Shown here piece after piece: positions 24,828 through 32,052 of a DNA stretch of 32,052 nt; the first letter of the stretch is position 1; each line of letters begins with the position of its first letter. Origin of the DNA: Bacteroidales bacterium (GTDB taxonomy: Bacteria; Bacteroidota; Bacteroidia; Bacteroidales; CAIWKO01); contig JALOBU010000035.1 of the NCBI GenBank assembly GCA_023228145.1, positions 1 to 32,052 of the forward strand, read 5' to 3'. A model generated the notes under the pieces. That model was not told the origin of the DNA, did not search any database, and saw only the letters and a program-made list of their open reading frames with translations. A program made the translations under genes and the position numbers.

Positions 24828-26366
24828 ATGCTGATAAAAACTTTTGGGAGCGCTATAATAGGTATAGATGCAATTACTATTACGGTGGAGGTTAACATTG
24901 ACACAGGAATACAATTTTTTATCGTGGGCCTTCCCGACAGTGCGGTAAAAGAAAGCCAGCAACGCATAGTAGCTTCTTTTAAAAATAACGGTTTTAATTA
25001 TCCGGGTAAAAGAATCGTTATTAATATGGCGCCTGCCGATATCCGGAAGGAAGGCTCTGCTTATGACCTCACCATTGCGCTGGGAATTCTTGCGGCTTCG
25101 CAACAGTTGAAACCGGACAATCTGGATAAGTATATTATAATGGGAGAATTGTCGCTGGATGGCAGCCTGCAGCCGATAAAAGGCGCATTACCCATAGCCA
25201 TTGAGGCCAGAAAACAAGGATTTAAAGGGTTTATTCTTCCGAAAGACAATGCCCAGGAAGCTGCTATTGTGAACAACCTTGAAGTTATCGGCGTTTCTGA
25301 CTTGAAGCAGGTAGTGGACTTTTTGAATGGCGATATTGAAATAGAGCCAATAAGTGTTAACACCCGTGATGAGTTTTATACAAAACTGAATGAATACGAA
25401 TTTGATTTTTCTGATGTGAAGGGACAGGAAAATATAAAAAGGGCATTGGAAATAGCTGCGGCAGGCGGACACAACGTTATTTTTATCGGTCCTCCCGGTG
25501 CCGGAAAAACCATGCTGGCAAAGCGACTGCCATCCATACTGCCTCCGCTGAACCTTCACGAAGCTCTTGAAACCACAAAGATTCACTCGGTGTCGGGCAA
25601 ACTGCCTAAAAACGCTTCCCTTGTTTCCGTGAGGCCTTTTCGTTCTCCACATCATACCATCAGCGATGTGGCTTTGGTTGGAGGCGGCAGTTTTCCACAA
25701 CCGGGAGAAATATCTATGGCGCATAACGGCGTACTTTTTCTGGATGAATTGCCTGAATTTAAACGGACAGTACTGGAAGTACTCCGGCAGCCGGTTGAGG
25801 ATAGAGTTGTTACCATTTCGAGGGCAAAATTCACTGTAGAATATCCTGCAAGTTTTATGCTGGTGGCGGCCATGAACCCCTGCCCTTGCGGATATTACAA
25901 CCATCCGGAAAAGGAATGTGTCTGCGGTCCCGGTATTGTTCAGAAATATTTGAATAAAGTTTCCGGCCCCCTGCTCGACCGTATAGACATTCATGTAGAG
26001 GTAACCCCGGTTCCTTTCAGAGAATTAAGTAAGGCGCAATCTAGCGAGAAAAGTGAAGTTATCAGGAAACGGGTAGTATCGGCTCGCTCTATACAGGAGC
26101 AACGATTTAAAGAAATACAGGGTGTGTATTGTAATGCACAAATGAACACCAAATTATTACAGACCTACTGCCACATCAACGAATCGGGCATGATATTACT
26201 GAAAAATGCTATGGAAAAACTCAGCTTGTCGGCACGGGCCTATGACCGCATTCTCAAGGTCGCACGTACTATTGCTGATTTGGATGGCGTGGATGATATT
26301 CAGAATCATCATCTTGCCGAAGCCATACAATACCGTAGTTTGGATAGGGAGAACTGGGCGGGATAG
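24828..26366 (+). CDS. yifB: YifB/ComM-family Mg-chelatase-like AAA+ ATPase
   Basis: This 512-residue cytoplasmic AAA+ protein belongs to the family whose members include ComM, a bidirectional helicase that promotes branch migration during natural transformation in Gram-negative bacteria. The N-terminal Lon-substrate-like domain covers about 1-175 (FFIVGLPDSAVKES, INMAPADIRKEGSAYDL). The Walker A is GPPGAGKT (221-228), the Walker B is in GVLFLDELPEF (about 293-303). A cysteine cluster MNPCPCGYY with a later CVCGPG is followed by SGPLLDRIDIHVEV, all typical. A C-terminal Mg-chelatase lid region ends in the usual QYRSLDR. Length is standard. It is a single gene; its stop lies only 7 nt from the displaced GAPDH tail on the other strand. 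Confidence 0.96.
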   Translation: MLIKTFGSAIIGIDAITITVEVNIDTGIQFFIVGLPDSAVKESQQRIVASFKNNGFNYPGKRIVINMAPADIRKEGSAYDLTIALGILAASQQLKPDNLDKYIIMGELSLDGSLQPIKGALPIAIEARKQGFKGFILPKDNAQEAAIVNNLEVIGVSDLKQVVDFLNGDIEIEPISVNTRDEFYTKLNEYEFDFSDVKGQENIKRALEIAAAGGHNVIFIGPPGAGKTMLAKRLPSILPPLNLHEALETTKIHSVSGKLPKNASLVSVRPFRSPHHTISDVALVGGGSFPQPGEISMAHNGVLFLDELPEFKRTVLEVLRQPVEDRVVTISRAKFTVEYPASFMLVAAMNPCPCGYYNHPEKECVCGPGIVQKYLNKVSGPLLDRIDIHVEVTPVPFRELSKAQSSEKSEVIRKRVVSARSIQEQRFKEIQGVYCNAQMNTKLLQTYCHINESGMILLKNAMEKLSLSARAYDRILKVARTIADLDGVDDIQNHHLAEAIQYRSLDRENWAG

Positions 26367-26373
26367 ATTCTTT

Positions 26374-26442
26374 TTATCCCAGCATCGCCACCAATTCAGC
26401 TACCCGGTTTGAATAGCCGAATTCATTATCGTACCAGCCAAT
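26374..26442 (-). pseudogene. Displaced 3' tail of a GAPDH gene
   Basis: Read on the minus strand, these 69 bases encode IGWYDNEFGYSN followed by RVAELVAMLG and a TAA stop, exactly the C-terminal 22 residues plus stop of the intact GAPDH at 29333-30337. The two copies differ at eight bases and every difference is synonymous (for example CGG versus AGA for Arg, GGA versus GGG for the last Gly). Upstream of the Ile codon similarity stops abruptly at 26443 and no GAPDH body is present. It is thus the end of a real, separately evolved gap allele cut off from its gene, and it forms a 69-bp direct repeat with 29333-29401. Confidence 0.93.
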
Positions 26443-26492
26443 TTCTAAAGAAATATTTTTTTTCAGTTACTTGTAATTAAAATAAAGTACGC

Positions 26493-26523
26493 TTGTATTT
26501 TATTAATTTGTAGATTATATTTG
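26493..26523 (+). promoter_or_regulatory. Candidate promoter upstream of the large hairpin
   Basis: TTG at 26493-26495 is followed after 20 nt by TATATTTG at 26516-26523, a full -7 match with spacing one base over ideal. A transcript would start near 26530 and carry the hairpin, either as a leader of about 287 nt for the gene at 26817 or as a separate small RNA. Confidence 0.5.
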
Positions 26524-26592
26524 CCGTTAAGTAAATGTAAACCCATATTAAAATGACATAACTCTATATAAAATCATAAAAAGGCGTTAGCT

Positions 26593-26725
26593 TTTATTTG
26601 TGTTTCTGAAAATCGCCAGTTTTCAAAAACGACTACATGGATAATAAGTGTAACGCTCACGCAACGGCGTGGGCTTAACTTATTTGTAGTCGTGGGTGTC
26701 TGGCGATACCTCAGAAACGAATAAA
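26593..26725. repeat. Large multi-segment inverted repeat (133-nt hairpin/cruciform)
   Basis: Six paired segments nest in order: TTTATTT (26593-26599) with GAATAAA (26719-26725, one wobble); GTTTCTGA (26602-26609) with TCAGAAAC (26711-26718); ATCGCCAG (26612-26619) with CTGGCGAT (26700-26707); ACGACTACA (26629-26637) with TGTAGTCGT (26685-26693); AATAAGT (26643-26649) with ACTTATT (26678-26684); GCTCACGC (26655-26662) with GCGTGGGC (26667-26674, one G-T mismatch) around the loop AACG. That gives 47 paired positions with internal loops and bulges. The pairing is far beyond chance. I do not recognise the family; candidates are a dispersed intergenic repeat, a recombination site or a structured RNA. 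Confidence 0.85.
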
Positions 26726-26816
26726 GTTACAGTTCCACGCTTTTTTATTTTTTACCCCACAAATGATTTTGGAACTGAAACAGCAAAATAATGTTTAACT
26801 AAAAATTTAAAAAGAC

Positions 26817-27872
26817 ATGAAAAATTTAATTTATTTTTTTGTAATTTTATTTGCATTATTTATGGGATGCAAAAAAGAAACAAATGAAGCAATTGTTAAT
26901 GTTTCAAAAGATTTGATTAAAGAAATGAATTACTATGTGCCGGATGTTACTCAGATTGAAACTATTGTTAGTAATTTTCAAAAAGAGAAAATTGCTTATC
27001 AGGAACATATTTCTGGAAATAAAGATTTGGTAATAATTGGCGATAAAGCCATAGATTTATCCATTTTCCTTATGGAGGCCGTATTAAATTTTGAAAGAGG
27101 AAATATTGAAGATACAACTTTAATTTTTGAAAAAAATGAAAAGATGGAATTTACAGTTAATACCAAAGGATATGATTATGAAGGAAAAATTTTGTTAGAT
27201 GGTAATGATTTAATGATTAAATATATTGAAGCTGAAAAATTTGCTATTGATAATAATATTGATGAATACCTTAAATTTGTTAATATAACATTACAAAAAA
27301 TTGAGAATGACTTAGCATATTTTGATGCAGAGAAAGTAGTTACAAAAAAAGGTTTGTTCGTGCTTGGTGAAGAAGAATTTGATGCAAATACAGTACCGGT
27401 AATGGCAGTTGATCCCTTAATATGTGCTGGCTACACTTCATCATTGCCTGGTTATAAGCTAATTGATCAAAAAATTTTCACTCAAAATTATAGCTCTCCG
27501 GTGTGTATAAATGGAGGAAGTATTATCTATTATAATTTTTCACCGCCACATTTTGCTTTATGGGGTAATACGTTTGTAAACGATCCTGTCCTTGGAACGG
27601 GAACACTTGGAAACTTAGGATTAGTGTTTGATGTCAGTGCTCAACACGTTTGGCCAAATTCATGCTTAGATTATACTAAGCTCAATCAATATTTAAATGG
27701 TGCAAGAAAAATATACAAAAGATGGATGGAGACATTTCCTTCAAATTTAACAGTTATTGAATACAGGATGGAAAAATATAAAGAGCATATCTTAATTGAC
27801 GATTTCTACTATATTGCTATGCCTATAAAATATACAACAGCAAATTGGTATTGTACTGCTATGAATAATTAA
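26817..27872 (+). CDS. Lipoprotein of unknown function in AT-rich island
   Basis: This is a 351-residue protein I cannot assign to a family. The N-terminus is a lipoprotein signal with lipobox LFMGC and lipidated C18. The first half (25-185) is helical and charged, rich in Lys, Glu, Asn and Ile. The second half (about 195-351) contains several aromatic residues and cysteines (CAGYTSSLPGY, SSPVCINGG, WPNSCLDYTK, ANWYCTAMNN) and could be a disulfide-bonded globular domain. Base composition is much more AT-rich than the housekeeping genes nearby: 27121-27180 has 13 G/C in 60, whereas 25501-25560 in the yifB gene has 34 in 60. It is followed after 9 nt by the T9SS gene at 27882, probably one operon. 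Likely acquired by transfer. Confidence 0.8.
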   Translation: MKNLIYFFVILFALFMGCKKETNEAIVNVSKDLIKEMNYYVPDVTQIETIVSNFQKEKIAYQEHISGNKDLVIIGDKAIDLSIFLMEAVLNFERGNIEDTTLIFEKNEKMEFTVNTKGYDYEGKILLDGNDLMIKYIEAEKFAIDNNIDEYLKFVNITLQKIENDLAYFDAEKVVTKKGLFVLGEEEFDANTVPVMAVDPLICAGYTSSLPGYKLIDQKIFTQNYSSPVCINGGSIIYYNFSPPHFALWGNTFVNDPVLGTGTLGNLGLVFDVSAQHVWPNSCLDYTKLNQYLNGARKIYKRWMETFPSNLTVIEYRMEKYKEHILIDDFYYIAMPIKYTTANWYCTAMNN

Positions 27873-27881
27873 AATTTCAAC

Positions 27882-29324
27882 ATGAGAAACATTGTTTTAT
27901 TTGTTGTGATTATTTTTTTATTTTTTAACGAATTGTATTCGCAATCAAATTGTTTTATTAAGAGAATAACCAATAACGAATACGACAATGTTTCTTTTTC
28001 AATTAAAGAAGGTATAAACAATAATTATTATTTAATAGTTAGAAAACAAGATTTTATCACTGGAATAAATTCGAAAAAATATATTTATCAAATTGATGAA
28101 ATTGGCGATATAAAAGATAGTATTTTAATAGACTCAATTCTTGGGAAAAAGAACTCAACTATAACCCCAATAATAAATTATCAAAATGCTTTTCTTTATT
28201 ATAGTACATTATCAGATAACGATTACCATTATCTTTATGTTTCTGTTTTGGATACTAATTTGCAGGTTCTAAATGAAAAAATTATTGATACATTATTGGT
28301 AAATGAATGGGTTATGGATTATATCTTGTGTTATGATGGATCACATGTTTTTTTAACAGCAACAAATGAAAATAGCTCATGGTGTTACAACATATATAAG
28401 TTTGACTCTGTTTTTAATTTAAATAAAAAATTTGACAAGGAATATTGTGATGGTTATAATTCCAGTATTGTTTTTATTAAAAAGGATAGTACTTATCTGA
28501 TTACGACAAGAAATTGGATTGTAAAAACTAGTTACGATTTCAGTTCTTTTGATACGGTAATTAATAGATGGCAAACTGAAAATATATTTACATGGTGTCA
28601 AACAAAAACTTATAATGATAGTATTTATTTTGAATCTGCAATTACTAGCGGCGATATTAATTATTCTTTCCCGGGCTTTTATGCTCGCAAGATAAATGCT
28701 GAAATTGTTGACACGTTTACTTTTTCAACTATTTATGAAAAAAATGACATAACACAATTCAAGGATTTTTATAGTTTTACAACACCTGACACATTATTTT
28801 ATTGTTCGAATGCTTCTTCGGTTTATTTTGACGAGCAGGGTTTGAGCGGTATTTTAGTTGTTAAATTTAATATGGATAAAAATGTTTTTTGGCAAAAATA
28901 TTTTGGTTTTGATGGCAATTATCAGGTTGGTAGTATTGAAGCTACGTCAGATGGAGGTTGTATTGTACAATGGAGTTTCTGGGACTGGATTAATTATCCT
29001 TCATATTCTTTGCAGGGAGATATCGTTTTAATAAAGACAGATAAAAACGGCAACGCACCTGTTGGGATGAATGAAAATGTTTATGTAAGTGAAAAACAAG
29101 TATTGGTTTATCCTAACCCCGCTCAGAATATTATAAATTTTGAAACCGGATTATACAAGGAGCTTTCTCTGGAAATTTATAGCCCGTCAGGCATGTTGTT
29201 GCAGAAACAACATTTAAAACAAGGTAAAAATGCTATCACTATTTCCAAACTTAGTCAGGGAGTATATTTTTATCGTTTAATAAAAAACAAGCCCTTAGAG
29301 AGTGGAACTTTTATAAAAATGTAA
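27882..29324 (+). CDS. Secreted T9SS type A protein of unknown function in AT-rich island
   Basis: This 480-residue exported protein has a signal peptide (about 1-20, ending LYSQ). The body (21-395) consists of repeated beta-strand units such as YLYVSVLDTNLQVLNEKIID, CYNIYKFDSVFNLNKKF and DIVLIKTDKNGN, which suggests a beta-propeller, with the last unit (QVGSIEATSDGGCIVQW) typical of Bacteroidota propeller-like T9SS proteins. The C-terminus (about 400-480, VLVYPNPAQN, LEIYSPSGMLLQKQ, QGVYFYRL) is a type A T9SS sorting domain. It shares the AT-rich composition of the lipoprotein gene 9 nt upstream. Its stop is 8 nt from the convergent GAPDH gene's stop, at the right edge of the island. Function unknown. 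Confidence 0.82.
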   Translation: MRNIVLFVVIIFLFFNELYSQSNCFIKRITNNEYDNVSFSIKEGINNNYYLIVRKQDFITGINSKKYIYQIDEIGDIKDSILIDSILGKKNSTITPIINYQNAFLYYSTLSDNDYHYLYVSVLDTNLQVLNEKIIDTLLVNEWVMDYILCYDGSHVFLTATNENSSWCYNIYKFDSVFNLNKKFDKEYCDGYNSSIVFIKKDSTYLITTRNWIVKTSYDFSSFDTVINRWQTENIFTWCQTKTYNDSIYFESAITSGDINYSFPGFYARKINAEIVDTFTFSTIYEKNDITQFKDFYSFTTPDTLFYCSNASSVYFDEQGLSGILVVKFNMDKNVFWQKYFGFDGNYQVGSIEATSDGGCIVQWSFWDWINYPSYSLQGDIVLIKTDKNGNAPVGMNENVYVSEKQVLVYPNPAQNIINFETGLYKELSLEIYSPSGMLLQKQHLKQGKNAITISKLSQGVYFYRLIKNKPLESGTFIKM

Positions 29325-29332
29325 CACTAAAT

Positions 29333-29401
29333 TTACCCCAGCATCGCCACCAATTCAGCCACTCTGTTGGAATAACCGAATTCGTTGTCGTACCAGCCAA
29401 T
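29333..29401 (-). repeat. Right copy of the 69-bp GAPDH-tail direct repeat
   Basis: This is the 3' end of the intact GAPDH gene and the partner of 26374-26442, in the same orientation and offset by exactly 2959 bp. 61 of 69 bases are identical and the encoded residues are all identical. The two copies bound the AT-rich island. Confidence 0.93.
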
Positions 29402-30337
29402 AACTTTTACAAAATTCCTGTCAATAAGCTGCGTAAGTTTTGAATCGAAGATGCAGGAATGTTTGTTCCCGATAATATCCACACTCACTATGGGGTCGGT
29501 GCAATATTCCATGATGCCTTTCAGGCTTGTTTCCGCAGCATTTTTCATAGCAGCATTTATTTCTTCTTTTGTTGTTGGCTTTTCAAGTTCACATGTAAGA
29601 TCCACAATGGAACCATCTGGTGTGGGAACGCGCATAGCCATTCCGTCAAGCTTTCCGCTGAGTTCAGGGATAACCAACCCTATTGCTTTAGCAGCGCCGG
29701 TGCTTGTGGGAATAATAGAAATAGCTGCTGCGCGCGCGCGGCGCAGGTCTTTGTGTGGGGCATCCAGTATTATCTGGTCGTTGGTGTATGAGTGAATAGT
29801 GTTCATCAGCCCGCGACGGATGCCGAAATTATCGTTCAAAACTTTTGCCATGGGCGCCAGGCAGTTTGTGGTGCACGAAGCATTACTCAGAATTTTATCG
29901 TCTTTGCGCAAAGCCTGATTGTTTACACCAAGAACAATGGTATTGTCAACGTCGTCTTTTGATTCAGAGGGTACGGTAAGAACAATTTTCTGTGCTCCGG
30001 CATCCAGATGTTTTTGCAGTTTTTCCCTTTTGCGGAAAACTCCGGTTGATTCAACAACAACATTCACGCCCAGGTCTTTCCATGGCAGCAGGGCAGGATC
30101 TTTTTCGGCAAATACCCGGTATTTTTTTCCGTCAATTATTAAATAATTTTCTTCATAAGACACCTCACCGGCATATTTTCCGTGAACAGAATCGTATGTA
30201 AATAAATGCGCCAGGGTTTTTGCATCTGTCAAATCGTTAAGGGCAACAACATTCACATGGTTCATCTGAGCCAGCGCCCGTAATGTAAGCCTTCCTATAC
30301 GGCCAAATCCATTGATTGCTACTTTTATTTCAGACAT
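29333..30337 (-). CDS. gap: Type I glyceraldehyde-3-phosphate dehydrogenase
   Basis: This 334-residue glycolytic enzyme converts glyceraldehyde-3-phosphate, NAD+ and phosphate to 1,3-bisphosphoglycerate in the cytoplasm. The NAD-binding start INGFGRIGRLTLR (8-20) is intact. The catalytic site is SNASCTTNCLAP (151-162) with C155, and H182 lies in NTIHSYTNDQ. The phosphate-site segment around RRARAAAISIIPTSTGAA and the C-terminal WYDNEFGYSNRV are present. Length is normal and there is no damage. Its 3' end is duplicated 2959 bp away, so the last 23 codons may have been brought by, or restored after, insertion of the neighbouring island. Confidence 0.97.
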   Translation of the reverse strand: MSEIKVAINGFGRIGRLTLRALAQMNHVNVVALNDLTDAKTLAHLFTYDSVHGKYAGEVSYEENYLIIDGKKYRVFAEKDPALLPWKDLGVNVVVESTGVFRKREKLQKHLDAGAQKIVLTVPSESKDDVDNTIVLGVNNQALRKDDKILSNASCTTNCLAPMAKVLNDNFGIRRGLMNTIHSYTNDQIILDAPHKDLRRARAAAISIIPTSTGAAKAIGLVIPELSGKLDGMAMRVPTPDGSIVDLTCELEKPTTKEEINAAMKNAAETSLKGIMEYCTDPIVSVDIIGNKHSCIFDSKLTQLIDRNFVKVIGWYDNEFGYSNRVAELVAMLG

Positions 30338-30371
30338 AATAATCGTTTTTATTGAGTTACTAATTAAGTCA

Positions 30372-30379
30372 CAAAATTA
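30372..30379 (-). promoter_or_regulatory. Candidate -7 element for GAPDH
   Basis: On the minus strand this reads TAATTTTG, matching TAnnTTTG, 34 nt before the GAPDH start. The upstream TTG is not visible at 19 nt. Confidence 0.45.
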
Positions 30380-30403
30380 GAATTAAATCGGATAATGAAG
30401 AAT

Positions 30404-30429
30404 AAAAAAAGGAGGAAAAACCTCCCTTT
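30404..30429 (-). terminator. Rho-independent terminator of the Ig/PKD-repeat gene
   Basis: CCTCC (30421-30425) pairs with GGAGG (30411-30415) around an A5 loop, extended by three A-T pairs beyond a single bulged base. On the minus strand the stem is followed by a run of seven T (30404-30410). It lies 28 nt past the stop of the gene at 30458 and separates it from GAPDH. Confidence 0.75.
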
Positions 30430-30457
30430 AATTATTTGGTTATGGTGTAGTGCATTT

Positions 30458-32052
30458 TTAATGGAAAAGAGTAACTGTTCCCTTTGTTTTATGTTTTATA
30501 TATTTTGAGTCAAGATATTCAATAATATAAACATAGGTTCCTGTTTCCACCGGGGAGTCGTTGTATTCTCCGTTCCAGCAATCAGTTATTGACTGGCTTT
30601 CAAAAACCTGTTTGCCCCAGCGGTCATAAATACGCATTCTAAATCCTTCTTCTATGATTCCATATCCCTGAGCGCAGAAATATTGATTTTTCGGGTCATC
30701 ATTGGGCGTGAAAGCATTCGGAACATAAATGGCATGAGTAGGTATGATGCGAACGTACTGTGATGTGGTGTCCACGCATCCATGGTTGGAAGTAACTACC
30801 AAAGTGACAAGATACGTGCCTGTATCTTCCATCTGAGGAAAGTTGTAATAGATATCTCCGTAATAATAACAATGCGTGTTGTTCTGGGCAATACTGTTGT
30901 ACCCGTCTCCAAAATCCCAGTACCACTGAGTGATATTTCCCAGAGAGTTATCAAAAAAGCTGAAAGTAGGGTCAAGGATGGTTGTGAAATTTTGCGGCGA
31001 AGATGAAAAAATAGCTACAGGTTTGGGGTAAACAACAATATATCCGGGTTTTACAAGTGTGGTGGTATAATTTCCAGGATTGGTAATTGTTAGTGTAACG
31101 TCATAGGTACCCGGGTCGGTATAATAAGCAATGGGGTCTTCTTCGTAAGAAAAAGTATTGTTTCCAAAATCCCATACATAAGTTGCCCCCGGTTTCACGC
31201 GGGAAGATAAATCTGTAAACTGTACAGTCAGCGGTTCACAGCCTGCTACAGGATACGCTTCAAAATCTACAACAGGATAAATAGGTATTACAATAACGGT
31301 AACATTGGCTGAGTTCTGACAGCCGTTGGCATCGGTGCCGACAACCATATAGTTGGTTGTTTCTCCCGGAGATACCACAGGGCAGGGTAAGGTGTTTTGT
31401 CCTGACAATGAAACGTCCATTGGATTTGAAATCCATGAATAAGAAACTCCGCCACTCCCACACAAAACCGTTGATTCTCCATCATAAATAGACATAGGGT
31501 TTGCTGTTGCCGTTATTGTCGGCAAAGGATTTACAAAAACCGTAACAGAATCTACAGCATCACATACATTGTAAATTGTACAATAATAAGTTGTTGTTAC
31601 AGCAGGTTGTACCGATATCGAAGGCGTTCCCTGGCCGGTATTCCACAAATAGCCTGTCCCTCCAACAGCATTGAGATTGGCCACATCTCCCGCACAAATG
31701 GTAACATCCGGACCGGCATCTGCCGTTAATGAGCCCACGGTAATAGCAATACTTTCTGTTGCTGAGGAACTGCAAAGATCCGTAACAGTAACATAATAAA
31801 TTGTTGAGGCCGGCGGATTAATGGTTGCCGAAGAAACATTGCCTATACCGTTATCCCAGTTATAATTGTACGGAGGGAATCCTCCACTGGCATTTACCCA
31901 TATAGTAGCAGGGTCTCCACAGATAAGCGTATCGTTCGAAGAAACAAGAGAGACAGGAGAATTGTCAATAATACTAATAGGAATATTTGAATTGCCTCCG
32001 CAAATAATGGTTTGAACATTGAAAATAACAGTTTCTGTCCCTTCAGTAAGTC
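30458..32052 (-). CDS. Large Ig/PKD-repeat surface protein with CHU_C (T9SS type B) domain, 5' end outside window
   Basis: The reading frame is open from its stop at 30458 to the window edge, giving 530 visible residues; the true start lies beyond 32052. From the N-terminal side it shows Ig-like/SprB-type repeats, each with a cysteine and tyrosine signature (DTLICGDPATIWVN, YYVTVTDLCSSSATE, ADAGPDVTICAGD, YYCTIYNVCDAVDS), then two PKD domains (VDFEAYPVAGCEPLTVQFTD with YVWDFGN; IFSSSP with WYWDFGDG). The last 90 or so residues (YVPNAFTPNDD, MRIYDRWGKQVFES, GTYVYIIEY) are the gliding-motility-associated CHU_C domain, a type B T9SS signal. Such proteins are often adhesins exported and retained at the surface. 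The GTG at 31738 is only an internal Val codon. Confidence 0.9.
   Translation of the reverse strand, partial: LTEGTETVIFNVQTIICGGNSNIPISIIDNSPVSLVSSNDTLICGDPATIWVNASGGFPPYNYNWDNGIGNVSSATINPPASTIYYVTVTDLCSSSATESIAITVGSLTADAGPDVTICAGDVANLNAVGGTGYLWNTGQGTPSISVQPAVTTTYYCTIYNVCDAVDSVTVFVNPLPTITATANPMSIYDGESTVLCGSGGVSYSWISNPMDVSLSGQNTLPCPVVSPGETTNYMVVGTDANGCQNSANVTVIVIPIYPVVDFEAYPVAGCEPLTVQFTDLSSRVKPGATYVWDFGNNTFSYEEDPIAYYTDPGTYDVTLTITNPGNYTTTLVKPGYIVVYPKPVAIFSSSPQNFTTILDPTFSFFDNSLGNITQWYWDFGDGYNSIAQNNTHCYYYGDIYYNFPQMEDTGTYLVTLVVTSNHGCVDTTSQYVRIIPTHAIYVPNAFTPNDDPKNQYFCAQGYGIIEEGFRMRIYDRWGKQVFESQSITDCWNGEYNDSPVETGTYVYIIEYLDSKYIKHKTKGTVTLFH

Larger units (their letters stand above)
26443..26816. other. 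374-nt AT-rich non-coding left end of the island
   Basis: No credible gene lies here. The stretch holds a candidate promoter (26493-26523), the large hairpin (26593-26725) and a further inverted repeat, CAGTTCC at 26730-26736 with GGAACTG at 26771-26777. It then runs into the lipoprotein gene at 26817. No integrase, transposase or terminal repeat of a known insertion sequence family is visible. Confidence 0.7.

Noticed and set aside
24747..25994. Minus-strand open frames opposite the YifB/ComM gene
   Set aside because: They are antisense to a strongly conserved coding sequence and their translations resemble no protein family.
26581..26726. Integron attC site (GCGTTAG and GGCTTAAC-like words near a hairpin)
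   Set aside because: The GTTAGC and CTTAAC words do not pair as R and L boxes, the stem is longer and more fully paired than typical attC sites, and no integron integrase or cassette array is visible.
26443..26816. Insertion sequence or transposase remnant
   Set aside because: No frame encodes transposase-like residues and no short flanking target duplication was found; the only bounding repeat is the GAPDH tail.
31738..31738. GTG as translation start of the Ig/PKD-repeat protein
   Set aside because: The frame is open for another 314 nt to the window edge and encodes the same repeat type, with no signal peptide after the GTG.
1..32052. CRISPR array or prophage
   Set aside because: No regularly spaced short repeats and no phage structural, lysis or integrase genes were seen.

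Overview
The window looks like chromosomal DNA from a Bacteroidota bacterium, probably an environmental or otherwise uncultured lineage within or near Bacteroidia. There is no rRNA, so the placement rests on gene families and promoter style. Six proteins end in type IX secretion (T9SS) sorting domains: five of type A and one of the CHU_C/gliding-associated type B. A TonB-dependent receptor carries the CarboxypepD_reg N-terminal domain typical of the phylum. Several genes are preceded by the Bacteroidota -7 element TAnnTTTG; the best case is TTG-N19-TAACTTTG upstream of the gene at 3103.

Layout. 1-3910: a tRNA-Gln(CUG) with a strong hairpin terminator, a secreted MopE-repeat T9SS protein, a cupin-rsgA pair, and a small T9SS protein ended by a perfect palindromic terminator. 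3909-7413 (minus): TolC-type outer membrane protein, HlyD-type adaptor and tsaB, apparently one operon. 7546-11226 (plus): a T9SS-exported M1 metallopeptidase followed by an OmpA-domain protein. 11230-13422 (minus): a large YfhO-like membrane protein. 13637-20354 (plus): a tight five-gene operon of two SGNH proteins (the second with two LysM domains), an MBOAT O-acyltransferase, an acetyl-CoA-synthetase-like adenylating enzyme and a dedicated acyl carrier protein. 20377-24608 (minus): a TonB-dependent receptor between two PCMD-like surface proteins. 24828-26366 (plus): a YifB/ComM-type AAA+ protein. 26374-29332: an AT-rich island with a displaced gapdh 3' tail, a promoter, a very large hairpin, a lipoprotein of unknown function and a T9SS protein of unknown function. 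29333-30337 (minus): intact GAPDH. 30458-32052 (minus): the C-terminal part of a long Ig/PKD-repeat surface protein whose start lies outside the window.

How the genes work together. The main candidate for an undescribed system is the 13637-20354 operon. It contains the same functional set as the Gram-positive dlt operon: activating ligase (DltA role), carrier protein (DltC role), MBOAT (DltB role) and SGNH protein (DltD role). Here it sits in a Gram-negative background, with an acetate-type ligase and a LysM-tagged SGNH protein that suggests peptidoglycan or a peptidoglycan-proximal glycan as target. A YfhO-like protein is encoded divergently beside it; in Bacillus, YfhO takes part in lipoteichoic acid glycosylation, a process parallel to Dlt modification. 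The second notable locus is the island at the 3' end of gapdh. It is bounded by a 69-bp direct repeat that encodes the same GAPDH tail with only synonymous differences, and it carries a large cruciform-forming repeat downstream of a promoter.
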